From NCBI RefSeq assembly GCF_018257515.1, contig NZ_JAERJR010000024.1, positions 1 to 39,149 of the forward strand: a stretch of 39,149 nt of DNA, in the 5' to 3' direction. This stretch comes from Tatumella sp. JGM118. GTDB taxonomy: Bacteria > Pseudomonadota > Gammaproteobacteria > Enterobacterales > Enterobacteriaceae. Positions within the stretch are counted from its first letter, which is position 1, and each line of letters opens with the position of its first letter. Of the stretch, positions 25,444 through 34,573 are shown in pieces. The translations under genes and the position numbers were made by a program. Under the pieces are notes generated by a model that was given only the letters and a program-made list of their open reading frames with translations, was not told the origin of the DNA and did no database searches.

Positions 25444-27189
25444 CTATTTTTTCGCCAGAGCGGTCAGCAGCGACTGTAATTCCCGGCGCTCTTCACTGTT
25501 CAGTCCGCGGGTGCGGTCATGGGCAATTAGCTGCTCAAGGCGTTGTTCCAGGGCCGAGTCATAGATACTTGCCAGTGAATCGCTGAAGACGGCTTCCACT
25601 TCATCATCCACTATCATGTGGTTCCAGATAGCCAGAGTTTCAAGGGACTGGCCGGTTTTTGTATCACGATAGCTTTCCAGCAGCTGGGCGGTCGTCATCC
25701 CCGGTTGCTCGTTGCAACGTTGTACCAGTTCCGCGAACAGAGGGAGTCCGGCAATCCCGGTGTCCATCAGTCCGTCAAGTGAGGGTACCTGTGCGGCAAG
25801 TTCAGGATGCTGCAATAACAGGGCAACCAGTATCCGCATGGTGGTCCGCTTCATGGCCGGACCCGCGGGGGTGGTTTTATGCTCAGCCTGTGCCGGTAAC
25901 AGCTTCTCCAGCTGCCGGTCATCCAGAATGCCCAGTTTATTGCCTAACACCTGACGCAGATAAATCCGCAAGGTCTCGCCGGGGATCTGACTGATCAGCG
26001 GCAGTGCCAGCGTGCTCAGTCTCGCTTTCCCTTCCCGGCTGCTTAAGTCGGTCTGAGGCAGTAAACTTTCAAATAAAAAGTCTGACAGCGGCACGGCCTG
26101 AACCATCCGCTGTTCAAAGGCGTTTTTGCCTTCTTTACGTACCAGTGTATCCGGGTCTTCCCCGTCCGGCAGGAACATAAAACGCAGTTCCCGCCCATCG
26201 GTCATATAGGGCAGGGCCGTTTCCAGGGCCCGCCATGCCGCATCGCGGCCTGCCCGGTCTCCGTCGTAGCAACAGATCACGGTATCGGTATTTCTGAATA
26301 ATAACTGGATATGTTCGCTGGTCGTTGAGGTGCCTAACGAGGCAACGGCATAATCGATACCAAACTGTGCCAGCGCAACCACATCCATATACCCTTCAAC
26401 GACCAGCAGTTTTTCGGGCTGCGGATGCTGACGGGTGACTTCATAAAGGCCGTATAGCTGGCGCCCTTTATGGAAAATCGGCGTTTCAGGTGAGTTCAGG
26501 TATTTCGGGGTATCATTCCCCAGTACCCGGCCGCCAAATCCAATGACTCTGCCGCGTTTGTCGCGGATAGGGAACATGATCCTGTCACGGAAACGATCGT
26601 AACTCCGGCCATTATCATTGGTGATGAGCATTCCGGCTTCAGTCAGGGACTGTTTGTCCTCCTGCTGTTTTCCGAAACGCTTCAGGGCATTATCCCAGCC
26701 CGGCGGAGCATAACCTATCGAAAAGTGGTCGATGACCTGCTGGCTTAACCCACGGCTTTGAATATACTGGCGTGCGGGTTCGGCCGTCTGACCGGTCAGC
26801 GATGTCTGATAGAAGCTATTCAGGCCATCCATCAGTTGATAAAGACTCTGACGCTGATGGCGTTCCAGGGGGCTATCACCGCTGCCACTTTCATAAGGGA
26901 CTTCCAGTCCGTTCATGGTGGCGAGTTCTTCGATGGTTTCAACGAATTCCAGACGGTCGAAATTCATCAGAAAGTCGATAGCATTACCATGGGCACCACA
27001 GCCAAAACAGTGGTAAAACTGTTTGTCGCCGTTAACGGTAAAGGACGGTGTTTTTTCGTTATGGAAAGGGCAACAGGCGTGATAGTTTTTGCCTTGCTTT
27101 TTTAACTTCACACGGGCATCGATCAGATCCACGATATCTGTGCGTGCAAGCAAGTCATTGATAAATATACGCGGTATTTTCCCAGCCAT
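25444..27189 (-). CDS. dnaG: DNA primase
   Basis: DnaG makes RNA primers at the replication fork with DnaB helicase. The 581-residue product equals the E. coli length. The N-terminal zinc site is Cys40, His43, Cys61 and Cys64 (CPFHNEKTPSF and HCFGCGAHGN). The RNA polymerase core and TOPRIM region shows YDRFRDRIMFPI, GFGGRVLG, LVVEGYMDVVAL and CYDGDRAGRDAAWRA with the metal-binding acidic residues. The C-terminal helicase-binding domain is divergent as usual. It lies between rpsU and rpoD, and its start ATG 27189 is about 115 bp after the rpsU stop. Confidence 0.99.
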   Translation of the reverse strand: MAGKIPRIFINDLLARTDIVDLIDARVKLKKQGKNYHACCPFHNEKTPSFTVNGDKQFYHCFGCGAHGNAIDFLMNFDRLEFVETIEELATMNGLEVPYESGSGDSPLERHQRQSLYQLMDGLNSFYQTSLTGQTAEPARQYIQSRGLSQQVIDHFSIGYAPPGWDNALKRFGKQQEDKQSLTEAGMLITNDNGRSYDRFRDRIMFPIRDKRGRVIGFGGRVLGNDTPKYLNSPETPIFHKGRQLYGLYEVTRQHPQPEKLLVVEGYMDVVALAQFGIDYAVASLGTSTTSEHIQLLFRNTDTVICCYDGDRAGRDAAWRALETALPYMTDGRELRFMFLPDGEDPDTLVRKEGKNAFEQRMVQAVPLSDFLFESLLPQTDLSSREGKARLSTLALPLISQIPGETLRIYLRQVLGNKLGILDDRQLEKLLPAQAEHKTTPAGPAMKRTTMRILVALLLQHPELAAQVPSLDGLMDTGIAGLPLFAELVQRCNEQPGMTTAQLLESYRDTKTGQSLETLAIWNHMIVDDEVEAVFSDSLASIYDSALEQRLEQLIAHDRTRGLNSEERRELQSLLTALAKK

Positions 27190-27223
27190 AGGCTCCGGAT
27201 CTTTAGCTCATAAACGGCAACAA

Positions 27224-27250
27224 GCCGCGCTTCCTTTCGGAAAGCACGGC
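27224..27250 (-). terminator. Attenuating hairpin between rpsU and dnaG
   Basis: On the minus strand GCCGTGCTTTCC and GGAAGCGCGGC pair around a GAAA tetraloop, with one wobble and one bulge. Only CTTGTT follows, so it is a partial terminator. An internal terminator is known at this place in the E. coli operon, where it lets much more S21 than primase be made. Confidence 0.75.
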
Positions 27251-27305
27251 CTTTCACTTAACTCAGTCTGCGTTTAACACGCAAGGGAGCGTGCTCCCGA
27301 AGAAA

Positions 27306-27578
<273 letters not shown>

Positions 27579-27593
27579 TCAAAATGGTGCAGT

Positions 27594-27623
27594 ATTTTAC
27601 TCCAGCGTAGGCTGACTTGTAAA
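27594..27623 (-). promoter_or_regulatory. Proximal promoter of rpsU operon
   Basis: On the minus strand TTTACA (27618-27623) and TAAAAT (27594-27599) are separated by 18 bp, a good sigma-70 promoter about 73 bp upstream of the rpsU start. Confidence 0.7.
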
Positions 27624-27689
27624 GCACCATGAACAATTTCAAACCAACGAGCACTCTGCGCTGCGGCTGCCGGTTTTTTCAGACCGCGA

Positions 27690-27717
27690 AGTATAGCCTA
27701 TTCTTTGGCCGGTAAAA
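27690..27717 (-). promoter_or_regulatory. Distal promoter of rpsU operon
   Basis: A second minus-strand -10, TATACT (27690-27695), lies about 95 bp further upstream with a weak -35 (TTTTAC, 27712-27717, 16 bp spacing). Two tandem promoters before rpsU agree with the P1/P2 arrangement of the E. coli operon. Confidence 0.5.
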
Positions 27718-27799
27718 AATGTTTTTAATGAAATCGTGCAGCGTAGGTCTGAATTATCTCCTGTGGTACACTCCTGCAGCGAAATCAGAGGTGAGTGTG

Positions 27800-28819
27800 A
27801 TGCGAGTTTTGGGTATAGAAACGTCTTGCGATGAAACCGGAATTGCAATTTATGACGATGAATCCGGTCTGCTGGCTAACCAGTTGTATAGTCAGGTAAG
27901 TTTACATGCGGATTACGGCGGTGTTGTGCCGGAGCTGGCCTCCCGGGATCATGTGCGTAAAACCGTGCCGTTAATCCAGGCGGCCCTGGCGGAAGCCGGG
28001 CTGGCCCCGGAAGACATCGATGCGGTCGCCTACACGGCCGGCCCCGGACTGGTGGGCGCCCTGATGGTCGGGGCAACGGTCGGACGTTCGCTGGCGTTTG
28101 CCTGGCAGGTCCCGGCTGTCCCTGTTCATCATATGGAAGGTCACTTGCTGGCACCGATGCTGGAAGAGAACCCCCCGGAATTCCCGTTCGTCGCTTTACT
28201 GGTCTCCGGCGGGCATACCCAGCTTATCAGTGTCACCGGCATCGGTGAGTACCGGTTACTGGGCGAGTCTATTGATGATGCCGCCGGAGAGGCTTTTGAT
28301 AAAACGGCAAAACTGCTGGGCCTGGATTACCCTGGCGGTCCGCTGTTATCTAAAATGGCTATGCAGGGCGTGGCCGGTCGTTTTACCTTCCCGAGGCCGA
28401 TGACCGACCGTCCGGGACTGGATTTCAGCTTCTCCGGACTGAAGACGTTTGCCGCAAACACCATCCGTAACCATGACGACGATGCACAGACGCGTGCAGA
28501 TATCGCCAGAGCCTTTGAGGATGCTGTGGTGGATACGCTGATGATTAAGTGTAAAAGGGCGCTGCAGCAGACCGGTTTCCGGCGGCTGGTGATTGCCGGT
28601 GGCGTCAGTGCTAATCGCACCTTACGCAGCCGGATGGCGGAAATGATGCAGCAACTGGGGGGAGAGGTTTTCTATGCCCGTCCGGCGTTCTGTACCGATA
28701 ATGGTGCCATGATAGCCTATGCCGGAATGGTGCGTTTTAAAGGCGGTACAGAGAGTGATTTGGGGATCACGGTTCGTCCCCGCTGGCCATTAGCAGAACT
28801 GCCGCCGCTCAACCAGTAA
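27800..28819 (+). CDS. tsaD: tRNA t6A37 threonylcarbamoyltransferase
   Basis: TsaD transfers the threonylcarbamoyl group to A37 of tRNAs reading ANN codons, with TsaB, TsaE and TsaC. The 339-residue product (E. coli 337) has the ASKHA fold, starting [12 protein letters not shown], with metal ligands His111 and His115 in [21 protein letters not shown], and the C-terminal [12 protein letters not shown] carrying the third ligand Asp. I use ATG 27800, which has GAGGTG about 7 nt upstream and gives the family length; the open frame extends upstream to 27719. It diverges from rpsU and has its own short leader with TACACT at 27767-27772. Confidence 0.98.
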   Translation: MRVLGIETSCDETGIAIYDDESGLLANQLYSQVSLHADYGGVVPELASRDHVRKTVPLIQAALAEAGLAPEDIDAVAYTAGPGLVGALMVGATVGRSLAFAWQVPAVPVHHMEGHLLAPMLEENPPEFPFVALLVSGGHTQLISVTGIGEYRLLGESIDDAAGEAFDKTAKLLGLDYPGGPLLSKMAMQGVAGRFTFPRPMTDRPGLDFSFSGLKTFAANTIRNHDDDAQTRADIARAFEDAVVDTLMIKCKRALQQTGFRRLVIAGGVSANRTLRSRMAEMMQQLGGEVFYARPAFCTDNGAMIAYAGMVRFKGGTESDLGITVRPRWPLAELPPLNQ

Positions 28820-28870
28820 CCTGGCGATTGCCCGTCCTGAGGGCGGGTATCACCGGAGGTCAGAATTGCG

Positions 28871-29482
28871 TTATTCTGATTTCCGGCGTTTGCCTCTGCG
28901 TTTCCAGAGTCTCGGTTCCAGGCCGCGCCACAGGCGCTGTATGTTGTCATGGTGGCGCAGCAGGATAAGACAGGACAGCATCGAGACCGGAAAAGTAAAC
29001 TGCGGTTTAAACCACCACACATAAAACGGTGCAATCAGCGCACTGATAATCGCGCCCAGCGATGAATACCCGCTAAGCAGCACGGTCAGCAGCCACGTCC
29101 CCATCATCAGCCCCGTCAGATCCCAGCCGATAGGGGCGATGGCGCCCAGCGCGGTGGCAACGCCTTTACCGCCACGAAAATGAAAAAATAACGGATAGAT
29201 ATGTCCCAGACAGGCAGCGATGGCCGTCAGACCCAGAAAGAACGGCGACACGTGCAGCGCATAGGCCAGCCAGACCGGTAACATACCTTTTAAAACATCA
29301 AATAACAGCACAGCGACCGCCGCCAGCTTACCGCCAACGCGCAGAATATTGGTCGCGCCCGGATTACCGGAACCCCGGGTCCTCGGGTCAGGATATCCGC
29401 GTATTTTGCACAGCAGTATTGCTCCTGAAACGGAGCCACAAAGATAGGCAAAAAGGATCATTCCTGCGGCAATTACTGTCAT
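28871..29482 (-). CDS. plsY: Glycerol-3-phosphate acyltransferase PlsY
   Basis: PlsY acylates glycerol-3-phosphate with acyl-phosphate in the inner membrane, the first step of phospholipid synthesis. The 203-residue product (E. coli 205) is a polytopic membrane protein with the three PlsY motifs: [28 protein letters not shown] and [11 protein letters not shown]. The Lys/Arg-rich tail is typical. GAGGGT precedes ATG 29482. It converges on tsaD and diverges from folB. In E. coli the ttd tartrate genes lie between tsaD and plsY; here they are absent. Confidence 0.98.
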   Translation of the reverse strand: MTVIAAGMILFAYLCGSVSGAILLCKIRGYPDPRTRGSGNPGATNILRVGGKLAAVAVLLFDVLKGMLPVWLAYALHVSPFFLGLTAIAACLGHIYPLFFHFRGGKGVATALGAIAPIGWDLTGLMMGTWLLTVLLSGYSSLGAIISALIAPFYVWWFKPQFTFPVSMLSCLILLRHHDNIQRLWRGLEPRLWKRRGKRRKSE

Positions 29483-29589
29483 AATACCCTCTAATACCTT
29501 GTCCGTTATCCTGGTCGCTGACAGAGGATAATACGCATAAAGTATCGGAAGTGGTATCGGTTCACGGCAAAAATACAGAGAGTGTCACT

Positions 29590-29949
29590 ATGGATATAGT
29601 TTTTATTGAGCAACTGACGGTATTTACCACCATCGGGGCTTATGACTGGGAACAGACTATCCAGCAAAAATTGTTGCTGGATATTGAAATGGCCTGGGAT
29701 AACCGTAAAGCGGCAGCCAGCGATGATGTCGCCGATTGTCTGAGCTATGCCGATGTTTCTGAAGCAGTGCTTCACCATTTACAGGGACAGCGTTTTGCCC
29801 TGGTGGAGCGGGTGGCGGAAGAGATCGCCGGCTTGCTGATGCAGCGTTTCGGGCTGGAAGGCGTCAGGATCAAAGTGAGTAAACCGGGTGCGGTGGCGCA
29901 GGCAGCTCAGGTTGGCGTCCGTATTGAACGAGGTAATATTCCGAAATAA
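29590..29949 (+). CDS. folB: Dihydroneopterin aldolase
   Basis: FolB cleaves 7,8-dihydroneopterin to 6-hydroxymethyl-dihydropterin and glycolaldehyde in folate synthesis; it can also epimerise the substrate. The 119-residue product starts MDIVFIEQL, with TTIGAYDWEQ (catalytic Glu), CLSYADVSEAV, and the late Lys in RIKVSKPGAV. E. coli FolB has 122 residues. ATG 29590 gives that start; the open frame upstream to 29551 has no homology. The gene diverges from plsY and is followed by uppP. Confidence 0.97.
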   Translation: MDIVFIEQLTVFTTIGAYDWEQTIQQKLLLDIEMAWDNRKAAASDDVADCLSYADVSEAVLHHLQGQRFALVERVAEEIAGLLMQRFGLEGVRIKVSKPGAVAQAAQVGVRIERGNIPK

Positions 29950-30082
29950 ACGGTAATACTCTTCCGGTGATTGCCATCTTAATGAAACCCAACCACAGTA
30001 CAGATGTCATAAGTCTGGTTCATCTGTTGCGATGCGGTAATTCAGCCCGCTCGTCACCGTTGTTCCTGGCATTGGCCGTGAT

Positions 30083-30107
30083 TTACCGTCTGAATTTCAG
30101 ACGGTAA
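30083..30107. promoter_or_regulatory. Perfect 12 bp palindrome between folB and uppP
   Basis: TTACCGTCTGAA and TTCAGACGGTAA are exact reverse complements around a single T, ending 46 bp before the uppP start. As DNA this is a near-symmetrical operator-like site; as RNA the 1 nt centre would force a loop of at least three bases. No T tract follows, so it is a poor terminator for folB. Confidence 0.55.
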
Positions 30108-30153
30108 TGGATGGTATTTACAGGGTGGAATAAAAAAAAGAGGGTAGTCCGGG

Positions 30154-30972
30154 ATGGCAGATATGCATCACCTGTTCGTTGCCGCAATTTTGGGCATAGT
30201 GGAAGGGTTAACAGAGTTTTTACCGGTATCATCAACCGGGCATATGATTATCGTCGGTCATTTGCTGGGATTTGAAGATAAAACCGCCGAAACTTTTGAA
30301 GTAGTGATCCAGTTGGGGTCGATTCTGGCCGTGGTCGTCATGTTCTGGCGGCGGTTGTTTGGCCTGATAGGTATCCGGTTTGGTCAGGTTCCCCATGAAG
30401 GTAAAGGTCAGGGACATCTGACGCTGATCCATATTTTACTGGGGATGATCCCTGCGGTAGTGCTCGGTCTGATCCTGCATGACAAAATTAAAGCGTTATT
30501 TACGCCGATGAATGTGATGTATGCGCTGGTCGCCGGCGGGGTGTTACTGATTCTGGCCGAAAAACTGAAACCGGCACAACCGAAAGCCGTCGGTCTGGAT
30601 GATATCACCTACCGGCAGGCATTTATGATCGGTCTGTTTCAGTGCCTTGCGCTCTGGCCAGGATTTTCGCGTTCAGGCGCCACGATCTCCGGCGGGATGC
30701 TGATGGGCGTCAGTCGTTTTGCTGCCTCAGAATTTTCATTCCTGCTGGCGGTTCCGATGATGATGGGAGCAACCGCGCTGGATTTATATAAAAGCCTGAG
30801 CTTCCTGACGGTCAGTGACGTGCCGATGTTCGCCACCGGATTTATCATGGCCTTTATCGTTGCGCTGGTGGCGATAAAGACCTTCCTCGGCGTGATCAAG
30901 CGGATGTCATTTATCCCTTTTGCGATTTACCGTTTTATCCTGGCAGCAGTCGTGTTTGCTGTTTTTAGCTAA
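30154..30972 (+). CDS. uppP: Undecaprenyl-diphosphate phosphatase
   Basis: UppP (BacA) dephosphorylates undecaprenyl pyrophosphate at the inner membrane and recycles the lipid carrier for peptidoglycan and other surface polymers; overproduction gives bacitracin resistance in E. coli. The 272-residue product (E. coli 273) is polytopic and has both family motifs: [15 protein letters not shown], residues 17-31, and [13 protein letters not shown] in the second half. AGAGGG lies about 9 nt upstream of ATG 30154, behind an eight-A tract. It is convergent with cca. Confidence 0.98.
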   Translation: MADMHHLFVAAILGIVEGLTEFLPVSSTGHMIIVGHLLGFEDKTAETFEVVIQLGSILAVVVMFWRRLFGLIGIRFGQVPHEGKGQGHLTLIHILLGMIPAVVLGLILHDKIKALFTPMNVMYALVAGGVLLILAEKLKPAQPKAVGLDDITYRQAFMIGLFQCLALWPGFSRSGATISGGMLMGVSRFAASEFSFLLAVPMMMGATALDLYKSLSFLTVSDVPMFATGFIMAFIVALVAIKTFLGVIKRMSFIPFAIYRFILAAVVFAVFS

Positions 30973-30990
30973 TCCGGCAATGACGCAGCC

Positions 30991-31017
30991 GCCCGGTCAC
31001 AGAATGTGTGGCCGGGC
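30991..31017. terminator. Hairpin between convergent uppP and cca
   Basis: An 11 bp stem with one G-T wobble (GCCCGGTCACA with TGTGGCCGGGC, loop GAATG) lies in the gap between the two stop codons. T tracts are missing on both sides, so it is likely a bidirectional but T-poor terminator. Confidence 0.6.
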
Positions 31018-31029
31018 AGCTTGTCACTC

Positions 31030-32256
31030 TTACGCTAGCGGCTGGCAGTACGGGACCAACGCCTCCGTCCGTTTGCGGGTCAGTTCCTGACGTATCTCCG
31101 GCCCTTTAAATCCTGCCTGAACAATCGCTGCGACCGGTACGGCGGCGGCAATTTCATACATCTTTCTGACAAAAGCTCCCTGCGGGTAAGGGTTAGCGGT
31201 TAAGCCTGCCCGGCCGCGGGCATCGGCTTCACTGGCGAGCGTCAGTTGCAGAATGCGTTCGGGTTTGCGCCAGCTGTCGATATTGTCAAACAAACCGATA
31301 ATCTTCTCTGCCGGCTGACGCTCAATCGTGTGCAGTACATCGTGAAATTCAGTGATCAGTAGCGCAAGATCCCGGTAATGGTTCGGGACTTTCAGGCGCT
31401 GGCACAGTGCGCTGATCAGCGGCAGTCCTGCCACACCATGACCCGGGTGTGACGGCCAGAGGGCCGGCGGGGTCAGGGCTTTACCGGCATCGTGGAACAG
31501 CGCGGCAAAACGCACGGCAGGGTCATCGGTTAATGACGCGGCCATGGCCAGCGTCATCAGGCTGTGAATGCCGGTGTCTATTTCAGGATGCCATTTAGCC
31601 GGCGCAGGGACGCCGAACAGATTATCCAGTTCCGGGAATAATACCTGCAGAGCACCACAGTCACGTAATACCTGAAAATAGACCTCCGGTGCGGGGCCGC
31701 AGAGCACCTTTTCGGTCTCTTTCCACACCCTTTCCGGGGTCAGGTGAGCCAGTTCACCACTGGCAGATAATTGTTGCATCAGTGCGAGCGTCTCAGGGGC
31801 GATGGTGAACCCCTGCGCCGAGAAACGGGCCGCAAAACGGGCGACCCTCAGAACCCGTAACGGGTCATCGATAAAGGCGGGAGACACATGACGCAGCAGG
31901 CGGTGTTGCAGATCCTGCCGGCCCTGCCAGGGGTCGATAATCTGTCCGTCGCTGTCCCTGGCCATCGCATTGATGGTCAGGTCCCGGCGTTGTAAATCGT
32001 CTTCCAGCGTCACATCCGGGGAAAAGCGGGTAGTGAAGCCGGTATAACCATGACCGGCTTTGCGTTCGGTACGTGCCAGTGCATATTCTTCATGGCTGAC
32101 CGGGTGGAGGAATACCGGGAAATCGCGTCCGGCCTGTTGATATCCCTGTGCCAGAAGCATGTCAGGGCTTGCGCCGACCACGACCCAGTCCCGATCCTTG
32201 ACCGGTAGCCCCAGCAGAGCGTCACGGACGGCACCGCCGACCAGATAAGTTTTCAC
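31030..32256 (-). CDS. cca: Multifunctional CCA tRNA nucleotidyltransferase
   Basis: Cca adds or repairs the 3' CCA end of tRNAs. The 408-residue product starts with the class II nucleotidyltransferase signature [12 protein letters not shown] and the metal-binding Asp21 and Asp23 in KDRDWVV, followed by [10 protein letters not shown] and the EDLR-type template region, here [15 protein letters not shown] with TPERVWKE. An HD phosphohydrolase domain ([11 protein letters not shown]) fills the second half. Translation starts at GTG 32256, as in E. coli, with TAGGAG about 9 nt upstream. It converges on uppP; ygiM is next upstream on the same strand. Confidence 0.97.
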   Translation of the reverse strand: MKTYLVGGAVRDALLGLPVKDRDWVVVGASPDMLLAQGYQQAGRDFPVFLHPVSHEEYALARTERKAGHGYTGFTTRFSPDVTLEDDLQRRDLTINAMARDSDGQIIDPWQGRQDLQHRLLRHVSPAFIDDPLRVLRVARFAARFSAQGFTIAPETLALMQQLSASGELAHLTPERVWKETEKVLCGPAPEVYFQVLRDCGALQVLFPELDNLFGVPAPAKWHPEIDTGIHSLMTLAMAASLTDDPAVRFAALFHDAGKALTPPALWPSHPGHGVAGLPLISALCQRLKVPNHYRDLALLITEFHDVLHTIERQPAEKIIGLFDNIDSWRKPERILQLTLASEADARGRAGLTANPYPQGAFVRKMYEIAAAVPVAAIVQAGFKGPEIRQELTRKRTEALVPYCQPLA

Positions 32257-32379
32257 GGCATAACTCCTATATCACCCCTGTATTTCTGTCACAGTATACA
32301 GGACCAGGACAATTCGGAAATTACTGGCCGGAAACCGCCTGCCGGGGCAGCATCCCCGGCAGGCATCAGTCTGTCGCGG

Positions 32380-33003
32380 TTAGCGCATCCAGCGGTCACT
32401 TTTTTTGCGACGCGGGATCATATGGGGCAGCAACAGACCGAGCAGCAGACCGATCCCCAGCACTCCGCCGCCATACATAAACCACTGCATAATAATGGCA
32501 CGTTGCTTATCATCTAACTGAACGTTGGCGGCATTCACTTTCTTCTGTGCCACGATCAGCTGATTTTTCAGATTCTGGTTTTCCTGCTTCAGCGCATTAA
32601 TGGCATCATCACTGCCGGCCACTTTCTTTTGCATATCTGCCGTACGCTGGTTCCAGCTGTTATCAATGTTCGCCAGCTTATCGGTCAGCACTTTTACCTG
32701 CTGCTGCAACTGGGGGACCTGGGTCCGCAGGCTGGGGGAATCACTTAGCTGTGACAGCGGGATCCAGTTAGTCCGGCCCTGGCCATCACGAATTTCGGCG
32801 TAGTGGGTATCCTGATTGGTCTGTAACAACGTCACCTGGTCTCCGGCATTCAGCTTGCCGACCAGACGGTATTGATCCCCGGGGCCGCTGCGGACCCAGG
32901 TGGACAGCTCATCAGAAATATAGCGGGTGGTGTCTGCATGGACGACCGGCGCAAGACCGGTGAAAGCCAGCAGAAAAATACCAGTACGTGTAATTTTATT
33001 CAT
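32380..33003 (-). CDS. ygiM: SH3b-domain envelope protein YgiM (TIGR04211 type)
   Basis: The 207-residue product has a Sec signal-like N-terminus (cleavage probably after VHA), a bacterial SH3 domain (TRYISDELSTWVRSGPGD... to about residue 90), a helical coiled-coil segment at about 95-160 and one membrane helix (WFMYGGGVLGIGLLLGLLLP) followed by a basic RRKK tail. This matches E. coli YgiM (206 residues), of unknown biochemical role. Start choice: a consensus -10 (TATAAT at 33022-33027 on the minus strand) directly precedes the in-frame ATG at 33021, which would then lie upstream of the transcript start, so ATG 33003 is preferred. It diverges from ygiF. Confidence 0.92.
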   Translation of the reverse strand: MNKITRTGIFLLAFTGLAPVVHADTTRYISDELSTWVRSGPGDQYRLVGKLNAGDQVTLLQTNQDTHYAEIRDGQGRTNWIPLSQLSDSPSLRTQVPQLQQQVKVLTDKLANIDNSWNQRTADMQKKVAGSDDAINALKQENQNLKNQLIVAQKKVNAANVQLDDKQRAIIMQWFMYGGGVLGIGLLLGLLLPHMIPRRKKSDRWMR

Positions 33004-33021
33004 TCGACGTCGTTTTTGCAT

Positions 33022-33027
33022 ATTATA
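33022..33027 (-). promoter_or_regulatory. Candidate -10 box for ygiM
   Basis: TATAAT on the minus strand, 18 nt before the preferred start ATG 33003. This would give a very short leader of about a dozen bases without a clear Shine-Dalgarno. No convincing -35 is visible. Confidence 0.4.
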
Positions 33028-33204
33028 GGGGTTAGTTCAATGCCACAGTCTGGAGAGGGGCCGGATAGATATAAATGAGAACTTTCCTGTTCTCGGCGAT
33101 GGTAAAGCCTAACAAATCCAGGACATTGAGTCTTTAGTCGATTACTCTGGATGATGGAGTAATTTTCCGGTTAATTGATAGCAATTGTGATACTCAGAGA
33201 TCCT

Positions 33205-34524
33205 ATGACCATTGAAACAGAATTAAAGTTCATTGCCAGTAAAGAAGCCGTGAACCGTCTGGCAGAACGCCTGAATGGCTGCCCGGGCCAGCATTTCGCC
33301 CCCCGTACGTTAGCAAACATCTATTTTGAAACCCCGGACAACCAGCTGCGTCGCTGGGATATGGGGTTACGCATCCGTGGCATTGATAATCAGTATGAGA
33401 TGACGCTGAAAACCCGCGGACAGACGCTGGGCGGCTTGCATCAGCGTCCGGAATACAATGTCAGCTTAACCGCGAATGCCCTGGACATCCGTCTGCTGCC
33501 AGCGGATGTCTGGCCGGAAGGCACGGACGTCGATGCATTGCAGCAACAGCTGCACCCGCTGTTTCAGACCGATTTCGTCCGGGAAGTCTGGCTTATCACC
33601 TATGCGGAGAGTGAAATCGAAGTGGCGTTCGATCAGGGAGCCGTGATTGCCGGTGAACTGCAGGTGCCGCTATTTGAAGTCGAGCTGGAACTGAAGCAGG
33701 GAACGCGCCACGATTTAATGGCGTTTGCTTTTGAGCTGGTGGGTGACGGAGGTCTGCGTCCGGGCAGCCTGAGTAAAGCTGCCCGCGGTTACCATCTGGC
33801 TCAGGGGAATCCGCCAAAAGATGTCCACCCGTTCCCGCGTCTGCAGTCGGAAAAGAAACTGAACTGTGAGCAGGGCTTACAGGCGATGTTATCCACCTTA
33901 CTGGCAGAATGGCAGTACCACGAAGAACTCTGGCTGAACGGTGATAGCAAGGCGGCCGCCCGGGTCCGGGAAATCCTGCTGGCGATCCGTGAGGTGTTTA
34001 CCTTGTTCGGTGGCATGCTTCCGCGTAAGGCCACGGGACAGTTACGCGAACAGTTGCTGGCACTGGAACAGGCGATGACCGGGGATATCTCTGCCGAAAC
34101 GCTCTGTTTTTCTGCCGTCTCTGCACAGACCCAACTGATACTGACCCACTGGTTAATCGAACAACCGTGGAAGGCGCTGCTGGAAGATAAGCACCGTAAA
34201 AAGATGGAAGGCTCGTTTAAGCGCTTCTGTGATGTGATGCTGGGGCGGGTTTTCGCGGAATTAAAACAGATCACCGCCGAATTTAATCAGGAGTCTGAAT
34301 ATCAGGATAAAGTCCTGAAAATCCATAAGCAGTTACTGGCTGTCTGTCTGCTGTGCGGTGCTTACCCGATAGCGGCGGTCGATGAGTGGCTGGCCCCCTG
34401 GTGGCTGGCACTGAAAAAGATCAATGAACAGCAGTACGATGATCTCCCCTGGACCTTACGCTCGCTTCACCGGCAGGCCCCTTTCTGGCTGAACGGCAAT
34501 GAGGCGGCCAAAATCAGAGAATAA
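33205..34524 (+). CDS. ygiF: Inorganic triphosphatase (CYTH and CHAD domains)
   Basis: YgiF hydrolyses inorganic triphosphate. The 439-residue product (E. coli 433) has an N-terminal CYTH domain beginning [10 protein letters not shown], with the ExExK signature, and family stretches [27 protein letters not shown] and LELKQG, then [15 protein letters not shown], and a C-terminal CHAD helical domain ([32 protein letters not shown]). CHAD domains are proposed to bind polyphosphate. ATG 33205 is preferred over the upstream frame start at 33175, which reads IAIVILRDP without homology. glnE follows 49 bp downstream on the same strand, as in E. coli. Confidence 0.93.
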   Translation: MTIETELKFIASKEAVNRLAERLNGCPGQHFAPRTLANIYFETPDNQLRRWDMGLRIRGIDNQYEMTLKTRGQTLGGLHQRPEYNVSLTANALDIRLLPADVWPEGTDVDALQQQLHPLFQTDFVREVWLITYAESEIEVAFDQGAVIAGELQVPLFEVELELKQGTRHDLMAFAFELVGDGGLRPGSLSKAARGYHLAQGNPPKDVHPFPRLQSEKKLNCEQGLQAMLSTLLAEWQYHEELWLNGDSKAAARVREILLAIREVFTLFGGMLPRKATGQLREQLLALEQAMTGDISAETLCFSAVSAQTQLILTHWLIEQPWKALLEDKHRKKMEGSFKRFCDVMLGRVFAELKQITAEFNQESEYQDKVLKIHKQLLAVCLLCGAYPIAAVDEWLAPWWLALKKINEQQYDDLPWTLRSLHRQAPFWLNGNEAAKIRE

Positions 34525-34573
34525 TCGCTGCAAAGTTCAGGCAGCCCTTCAACAGAAATCACAGGAAAAGTGT

